A stretch of DNA of 64,000 nucleotides. Origin: Emticicia sp037153985. Its GTDB lineage: Bacteria; Bacteroidota; Bacteroidia; Cytophagales; Spirosomataceae. The stretch covers positions 62,001 to 126,000 of the forward strand of contig NZ_JBBAYI010000006.1 in assembly GCF_037153985.1 (NCBI RefSeq), given 5' to 3'. A program made the position numbers and the translations under genes. Positions 59,720 through 64,000 of this stretch are shown here, piece after piece. Under the pieces are notes generated by a model that was not told the DNA's origin, searched no databases, and worked only from the letters and a program-made list of their open reading frames with translations. Each line of letters opens with the position of its first letter. Positions within the stretch are counted from its first letter, which is position 1.

Positions 59720-61012
59720 ATGCAAAATATTATTTTTTGGTTTAGGAACGATTTAAGATTACATGATAACGAGGCTTTTGTACAAGCAGCCAATGCCGGA
59801 AACGTAATTCCGGTTTACATTTTTGACGAAAGATATTTTGAAAAAAATTTTCTGGGTTTCAAAAGAACGGGGGAATTCCGAACAAAATTCTTGTTAGAAG
59901 CCGTTGAAGACCTGCGTAACAGTTTAAGAGCAAGAGGCTCAGACCTTGTTATCAGGGTAGGAAAATCAGAAGATATACTGGCAAAAATGGCAGAAGACTG
60001 CCAAGCAGCAGCCCTCTATGCCAGTAAAGAAGTAACTCAAGACGAAACCACCATTGAGGCCCTGCTTTCAAAAAAATTAAAGCCTAATAATATTGACATT
60101 GACCTAATCTGGGCGGCTACCTTGTTTCATGCCCGTGACCTGCCTTTCCAGATAAACTTTTTACCTCCTGTTTTTACCGACTTCCGAAAAAAAATAGAGC
60201 AAACCCTCAAAGTTCGTAAAACGTTTGAAACCCCCGATAAACTCCCGCCAATTGGCAATATCGATACGGGTAACCTTCCTACTTTTGCCGACTTAGGCTT
60301 CGACTCAACACCTGTGTTTGACCCCCGTTCGGTTCTTGATTTTAAAGGTGGCGAAACAGAAGGCTTAAAACACCTGAACGAATACATCTGGCAAAAAGAT
60401 TTACTAAAAACCTATAAAGAAACCCGCAACGGCCTTATAGGAGCCGATTATTCTTCAAAATTATCGCCGTGGCTTAGTCTGGGTTGCCTTTCACCCCGCA
60501 CGATTTACGAAGAAGTAAAACGTTATGAAAGCGAAGTAATAGCCAATGATTCGACCTACTGGCTGATATTTGAGTTATTATGGCGCGATTATTTCCATTT
60601 TACGGCCTTAAAATCTGGCACACGTATGTTTAAAGCCAGCGGTATTAAAAACGACCTTAACAAACAATGGCTACGCGACCGCACCATTTTTGAGAAATGG
60701 GTGAAGGGCGAAACCGGTGTGCCTTTTGTAGATGCCAATATGCGTGAAATTGCCCTCACTGGCTTTATGTCGAACCGAGGCAGGCAAAATGTAGCCAGTT
60801 ATCTGGCGCATGACTTAGGCATTGACTGGACATGGGGAGCCGCTTACTTTGAAAGTATCCTTATTGATTACGACGTATGCAATAACTGGGGTAACTGGAA
60901 TTATGTGGCAGGTGTAGGAAACGACCCTCGCGAAAACCGCGTATTTAATATTGAACGGCAAGCCAGTATTTATGACCCCGAACAAGCATATATTAATTTA
61001 TGGTTGGGCTAA
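59720..61012 (+). CDS. DASH-family cryptochrome / photolyase
   Basis: The 430-residue protein has an N-terminal photolyase alpha/beta domain (IIFWFRNDLRLHDNEAFVQA) and a C-terminal FAD-binding helical domain. LSPWLSLGCLSPRTIY, FELLWRDYFHFTALKSGT and DANMREIALTGFMSNRGRQN lie in it, and NWNYVAGVGNDPREN is typical of the DASH subclass. These proteins repair single-stranded cyclobutane dimers or act as blue-light receptors. The CarH-like regulator elsewhere in this window is another possible light sensor. Promoter and operon partners were not identified. Confidence 0.87.
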   Translation: MQNIIFWFRNDLRLHDNEAFVQAANAGNVIPVYIFDERYFEKNFLGFKRTGEFRTKFLLEAVEDLRNSLRARGSDLVIRVGKSEDILAKMAEDCQAAALYASKEVTQDETTIEALLSKKLKPNNIDIDLIWAATLFHARDLPFQINFLPPVFTDFRKKIEQTLKVRKTFETPDKLPPIGNIDTGNLPTFADLGFDSTPVFDPRSVLDFKGGETEGLKHLNEYIWQKDLLKTYKETRNGLIGADYSSKLSPWLSLGCLSPRTIYEEVKRYESEVIANDSTYWLIFELLWRDYFHFTALKSGTRMFKASGIKNDLNKQWLRDRTIFEKWVKGETGVPFVDANMREIALTGFMSNRGRQNVASYLAHDLGIDWTWGAAYFESILIDYDVCNNWGNWNYVAGVGNDPRENRVFNIERQASIYDPEQAYINLWLG

Positions 61013-61058
61013 AATATCCATTCATCGTGGTTTTTACCCATTTATAATAATCTATATC

Positions 61059-61088
61059 TTGCATATTATTTCCAAATTATTACATTTG
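61059..61088 (+). promoter_or_regulatory. lemA promoter
   Basis: TTG (61059-61061), 19 bases, then TACATTTG (61081-61088): both elements and the spacing match the Bacteroidota promoter. ATG 61130 lies about 35 bases after the expected start. Confidence 0.7.
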
Positions 61089-61129
61089 AATCAGTATTCT
61101 TAACTAACAATAAAAAACTCTGTTTAAAA

Positions 61130-61711
61130 ATGAAAAAAAGCACCCTTGCAATAATTGGTATTCTATTAGTGTTGTGCGTTTATGGTTGTAGTTCTTACAA
61201 TGGTCTGGTTGAAAAAGACCAAGCGGTAAAAACCAAATGGGCTAATGTTCAGACACAATATCAACGCCGTGCAGACCTAATCCCGAACCTAGTAAATACA
61301 GTAAAAGGCGCAGCAAACTTTGAAAAAAGCACCCTTACTGAGGTAATTAATGCCCGTTCAAGAGCAACTTCGATACAATTAAATGCCAGCGACCTTACTC
61401 CTGAAAACATTCAGAAGTTTCAGGCAGCACAAGACCAGCTGAAAGGCTCGCTTGACCGCCTGTTGGTTACGGTTGAAAAATATCCTGAATTAAAGGCAAA
61501 TCAAAACTTTCTGGAATTACAATCACAGATAGAAGGAACTGAAAACAGAATCGGTGTAGCACGAAACGAGTTTAACGGCTCGGTAGAAGTATACAACACC
61601 TCTGCCCTACGTTTCCCGACAGTTATTTTTGCAAAAATATTTGGTTTCTCTGAAAAAGGCCGTTTTGAAGCCTCACAAAGTGCCCAATCGGCTCCGGCAG
61701 TTCAGTTCTAA
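61130..61711 (+). CDS. LemA-family protein
   Basis: The 193-residue protein has an N-terminal lipoprotein-like signal (IIGILLVLCVYGCSS) and a helical domain typical of LemA: YNGLVEKDQAVKTKWANVQT, RRADLIPNLVNTVKG, and the C-terminal ARNEFNGSVEVYNTSALRFP. LemA proteins are membrane-anchored and often occur next to TPM/YgcG proteins, as here. Function is unknown. Two TPM genes follow on the same strand, but a perfect terminator hairpin separates them from lemA. Confidence 0.92.
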   Translation: MKKSTLAIIGILLVLCVYGCSSYNGLVEKDQAVKTKWANVQTQYQRRADLIPNLVNTVKGAANFEKSTLTEVINARSRATSIQLNASDLTPENIQKFQAAQDQLKGSLDRLLVTVEKYPELKANQNFLELQSQIEGTENRIGVARNEFNGSVEVYNTSALRFPTVIFAKIFGFSEKGRFEASQSAQSAPAVQF

Positions 61712-61731
61712 AAAACATAACGTATGTATTA

Positions 61732-61765
61732 TGCACTTACAAAATAGCTTTATTTTGTAAGTGCA
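61732..61765 (+). terminator. terminator between lemA and the TPM genes
   Basis: TGCACTTACAAAATA (61732-61746) pairs perfectly with TATTTTGTAAGTGCA (61751-61765) over a four-base loop, followed by ATTTATTTTTT. A GTG at 61761 lies inside its stem, an argument against that start for the next gene. Confidence 0.9.
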
Positions 61766-61799
61766 ATTTATTTTTTCGGAAAATCTTACCCCTACCGAT

Positions 61800-62234
61800 A
61801 TGTTTCTGACAGAGGCCACAAAAGAACGAATTGTGAAGGCAATTCAGGATGCTGAATTGAATACTTCGGGTGAAATAAAAGTTCACATAGAAGAAAAATG
61901 CCCAACCGATGACCCCATTGAACGTGCCAAACAGGTGTTTCAATACCTTGCCTTGCATAAAACAGCCCAACGTAATGGTGTTTTGTTTTATCTGGCTTAT
62001 GGTACACATAAATTTGCTATCTGGGGCGACATCGGTATCGATCAGGTAGTTCCTTCTAATTTCTGGGAAGGCATCCGCGATAGTATGCGGCAGTATTTTC
62101 TTCAGGAAGATTTCGCCGGAGGTTTACAGATGGGCATTCGTGAAGCTGGAAATCAGCTAAAGAAGTATTTTCCTTATCTGGCCAATGATGTTAACGAAAT
62201 CTCGGACGATATTTCAACAGAGCCTATTCCTTAG
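61800..62234 (+). CDS. TPM-domain protein
   Basis: From ATG 61800 (144 residues) the protein is a short cytoplasmic TPM (TLP18.3/Psb32-like) domain: TEATKERIVKAIQDAELNTS, EIKVHIEEKC and LFYLAYGTHKFAIWGD. TPM domains occur in photosystem repair proteins and in LemA-associated clusters. A GTG start at 61761 would lie inside a terminator stem and was rejected. The next TPM gene starts 30 bases after the stop. Confidence 0.85.
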   Translation: MFLTEATKERIVKAIQDAELNTSGEIKVHIEEKCPTDDPIERAKQVFQYLALHKTAQRNGVLFYLAYGTHKFAIWGDIGIDQVVPSNFWEGIRDSMRQYFLQEDFAGGLQMGIREAGNQLKKYFPYLANDVNEISDDISTEPIP

Positions 62235-62264
62235 TGTAACGTACATGTGAACAACCCCACTAAA

Positions 62265-63017
62265 ATGTTCAAAAAACTTCTCATATTTTTATTTGTATTT
62301 CAATACGTAGCATTTGCACAGGACGTACCCGAAAAGCCGAATCCTGCCCGCTTTGTTAATGACTACGTTGGGGGCCTTTTAAGCCAGAGCCAGATAACCC
62401 AACTGGAAACCAAGCTTAAAGGCTATTATGATACAACCTCTACTCAGGTTGTTATTGTTATTGTTAAAAGCGTTCAGCCCTACGATATTAGCCAGTATGC
62501 CTTTGAAATAGGCAAACGCTGGGGTATTGGCAAAAAAGATAAAAATAACGGGATTGTTATCTTATGGGCACCCGGAGACCGAAAGGTCTTTATTGCTACC
62601 GGCTATGGCATGGAAGGCTCCATTACAGATGCTTACAGCAAACGAATCATAGAACAGGAAATAAAACCCCGTTTCAAAGAATTAAAATACTACGAGGGCC
62701 TCGATGCAGCCGTTGACCGTATCATTAACTATGCCAAAGGCGAATATAAAGCCGATGCAACCGAAGATGGCGATGGCTGGTTTGGCTTTATTGTTATTCT
62801 GGTTGTTCTGTTCATCATTATTGCTATTATAAGCCGCAATAAAGGTGGCAATTCAGGAAATCGCCGAGGCGGTGGCTGGATTCCGTACACAACCTATACA
62901 GGCTGGGGGTCGTCGTCAGGCGGTTGGTCTGGAGGGGGCAGCAGTGGTGGTGGCGGAGGTGGCTTCGACTTCGGTGGAGGTGATTTTGGCGGCGGAGGTG
63001 CCGGAGGAGACTATTAA
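62265..63017 (+). CDS. secreted TPM-domain protein with Gly-rich C-terminus (YgcG-like)
   Basis: From ATG 62265 (250 residues): a signal peptide ending YVAFAQ, a TPM domain (ARFVNDYVGGLLSQSQI; GNGIVILWAPGDR-like strand at NNGIVILWAPGDRKVFIA), a membrane helix (FGFIVILVVLFIIIAII) and a Gly/Ser-rich tail ending GGAGGDY. This layout is typical of LemA-linked YgcG proteins. Start GTG 62247 was rejected because it shifts the signal peptide inward. It is convergent with the lipoprotein at 63014, with the two stop codons overlapping in TTAA. Confidence 0.85.
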   Translation: MFKKLLIFLFVFQYVAFAQDVPEKPNPARFVNDYVGGLLSQSQITQLETKLKGYYDTTSTQVVIVIVKSVQPYDISQYAFEIGKRWGIGKKDKNNGIVILWAPGDRKVFIATGYGMEGSITDAYSKRIIEQEIKPRFKELKYYEGLDAAVDRIINYAKGEYKADATEDGDGWFGFIVILVVLFIIIAIISRNKGGNSGNRRGGGWIPYTTYTGWGSSSGGWSGGGSSGGGGGGFDFGGGDFGGGGAGGDY

Positions 63018-63556
63018 AAGTTTCCTTTTATTTTGCCGTGTATAGCAAAGTTTTTTCTGCTTCCGACAAATAACTCCTGATAACCCTTTATCTGATACTC
63101 GCTTAAATGGCCTTTTTCAAAAATAGCTACAAGTGTTTTGTCAGATTCGTAAAGATAATTACTGGTTTGCATAACAGCCTCGATTCGTCGGGGCTTTTTA
63201 TTTTCGTCCCATTCAATTGCTACATACTTCACTGGCAGTTTCTCGGCAGGTTTTAAGCGGTATGTAGTTGTATTTGCGGTGTTTTCAGTAACATAACTTA
63301 ACTGGTACGACTGCTTGTTGAGGTCAGCCTGAAGAAAAAGCTCCAATTCTTTTTCCCAGTCAATATCTTTGGTTTCGATACGTTCCTGTTTATTGGCTAG
63401 CATTACATTTTTTTCGACCAAAGGTTTTTTAGCCGACAAGGCTTTGATTTGCTCGTTTACCAAACCTGCCACATCATAGTACTGATTCGATGAAATTCTG
63501 GTTTCGGGGTTAGTACAAGCACTAAGAAAAAGCAAAACAAACAAAAGGATGCGCAT
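63014..63556 (-). CDS. lipoprotein of unknown function
   Basis: I do not recognise this 180-residue protein beyond its lipoprotein signal (MRILLFVLLFLSAC). It has Lys/Glu-rich helical regions (VNEQIKALSAKKPLVEKN) and beta-like strands (VKYVAIEWDENKKPRRIEAV). It is convergent with and overlaps the stop of the TPM gene. Function is unknown; it may be a Bacteroidota-specific outer-membrane lipoprotein. Confidence 0.6.
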   Translation of the reverse strand: MRILLFVLLFLSACTNPETRISSNQYYDVAGLVNEQIKALSAKKPLVEKNVMLANKQERIETKDIDWEKELELFLQADLNKQSYQLSYVTENTANTTTYRLKPAEKLPVKYVAIEWDENKKPRRIEAVMQTSNYLYESDKTLVAIFEKGHLSEYQIKGYQELFVGSRKNFAIHGKIKGNF

Positions 63557-63630
63557 CTGATTGAAAAAAGACAGGTTTTGTTGATAACATAAAAACAGTT
63601 GATAGATGTTCCTGAAAAACCTCAGGCCCT

Positions 63631-63666
63631 AAAAAAAACTTAACCCCACCGCCAGAGGCAGTGGGG
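63631..63666 (-). terminator. terminator of the right-edge ORF
   Basis: On the minus strand CCCCACTGCC (63666-63657) pairs with GGCGGTGGGG (63653-63644) with one wobble and a three-base loop. TTAAG and eight Ts follow (63638-63631). Confidence 0.85.
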
Positions 63667-63734
63667 TAAGCGTCCATCTATTCAACCCTAACCTATTAAA
63701 CTATGAAAAACTTAATTCTTTGCTAAGTTGAGCC

Positions 63735-64000
63735 TTAGCGACCTAACATTTCTGTAACTACTGGAGTTACGGTGTTTTCGGTGTCAGTTGGCTCAACGTT
63801 TGATTGGTAGTTCCACAAAACATTCAGGATATTCGCAGTAGCTACTACTTTGTTCTTCCACACTCTTGCTTCTTCGCCACGTACTTTAGAAAGTTTCGCT
63901 TCTATGTTTCCTGCTGCTTCGTTAAATGCTGCTTTTTTATCTGAACTCAAGGCCATAAATTTGGCTGGTGAGTTATTATATAGTTTCACAACATTTACAA
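63735..64000 (-). CDS. hypothetical protein, probably cut by right edge
   Basis: The frame is open from the right edge to the stop at 63735. GTG at 63989 gives 84 residues, but no in-frame stop separates it from the edge, so the true start may be outside. The product is helical, rich in Ala/Glu/Lys/Asn (SDKKAAFNEAAGNIEAKLSK) with a Thr/Val-rich tail (TENTVTPVVTEMLGR). I do not recognise it. A strong terminator lies 70 bases downstream on the same strand, which supports its being a real transcribed gene. Confidence 0.5.
   Translation of the reverse strand, partial: VNVVKLYNNSPAKFMALSSDKKAAFNEAAGNIEAKLSKVRGEEARVWKNKVVATANILNVLWNYQSNVEPTDTENTVTPVVTEMLGR

Noticed and set aside
61761..61799. GTG start for the first TPM gene at 61761
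   Set aside because: It lies in the 3' arm of a perfect terminator, and ATG 61800 fits the family start better.
1..64000. tRNA, rRNA, tmRNA, CRISPR, IS or prophage features
   Set aside because: I looked for clover-leaf ends, rRNA signatures, transposase motifs and spaced repeats and saw none that I could support.

Overview
The window looks like chromosomal DNA of a Bacteroidota member, most likely Cytophagales (an Emticicia/Runella-like genome is my guess, not proven). Support comes from many promoters of the Bacteroidota type (TTTG or TTG, about 19-22 bases, then TAnnTTTG), two TonB-dependent receptors carrying a carboxypeptidase-regulatory-like N-terminus, a fused SecDF, a type IX secretion C-terminal sorting domain, a LytS/LytTR pair, DUF983, TPM and DUF3089 proteins, and weak Shine-Dalgarno sites. 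I see no rRNA, tRNA, CRISPR array, IS element or prophage. The content is mostly housekeeping and cell-envelope genes in short transcription units.

Layout. 1-5 kb: a partial pbpC, kdsC, argC behind a structured leader, a GDSL hydrolase, a BatA-like VWA protein and murQ. 5-13 kb: an FG-GAP repeat protein, lgt, prfB with its programmed frameshift, a CarH-like MerR/B12 regulator, secDF and a small membrane protein. 13-23 kb: a secreted esterase and a multidomain sugar dehydrogenase/cytochrome c in tandem, then a LytTR/LytS pair divergent from a TonB-dependent receptor. 23-36 kb: manC with a lipoprotein, a DUF3089 hydrolase, a large TonB receptor with an internal repeat insert, icd, a T9SS cargo protein, a Gfo/Idh/MocA oxidoreductase, an AraC regulator, a sugar isomerase-like protein and a YHS protein. 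36-46 kb: ndk, glutamate dehydrogenase, a degenerate DksA-like protein, an M14 peptidase, a rifampin phosphotransferase homologue, a haem-binding protein and LD-carboxypeptidase. 46-53 kb: leuA with a complete leucine attenuator, pyk, dinB, two lipoproteins (one with HEXXH) and a glycosyltransferase. 53-64 kb: an amidohydrolase, TauE/SafE, DUF983, a nitrilase, purQ-udk, a lipoprotein, a DASH-type cryptochrome, LemA-TPM-TPM, a lipoprotein and an edge ORF.

How the genes work together. Envelope building and recycling recurs: pbpC, kdsC, manC, murQ, LD-carboxypeptidase, lgt, secDF. Light or B12 sensing may link the CarH-like regulator to the DASH cryptochrome, but they lie 50 kb apart. The most notable regulatory element is upstream of leuA. 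A promoter is followed by an 18-codon leader ORF with five consecutive Leu codons, a stop codon inside an antiterminator segment, and an intrinsic terminator. The leuA protein itself lacks the usual C-terminal leucine-sensing domain, so attenuation could be the main leucine control of this enzyme.
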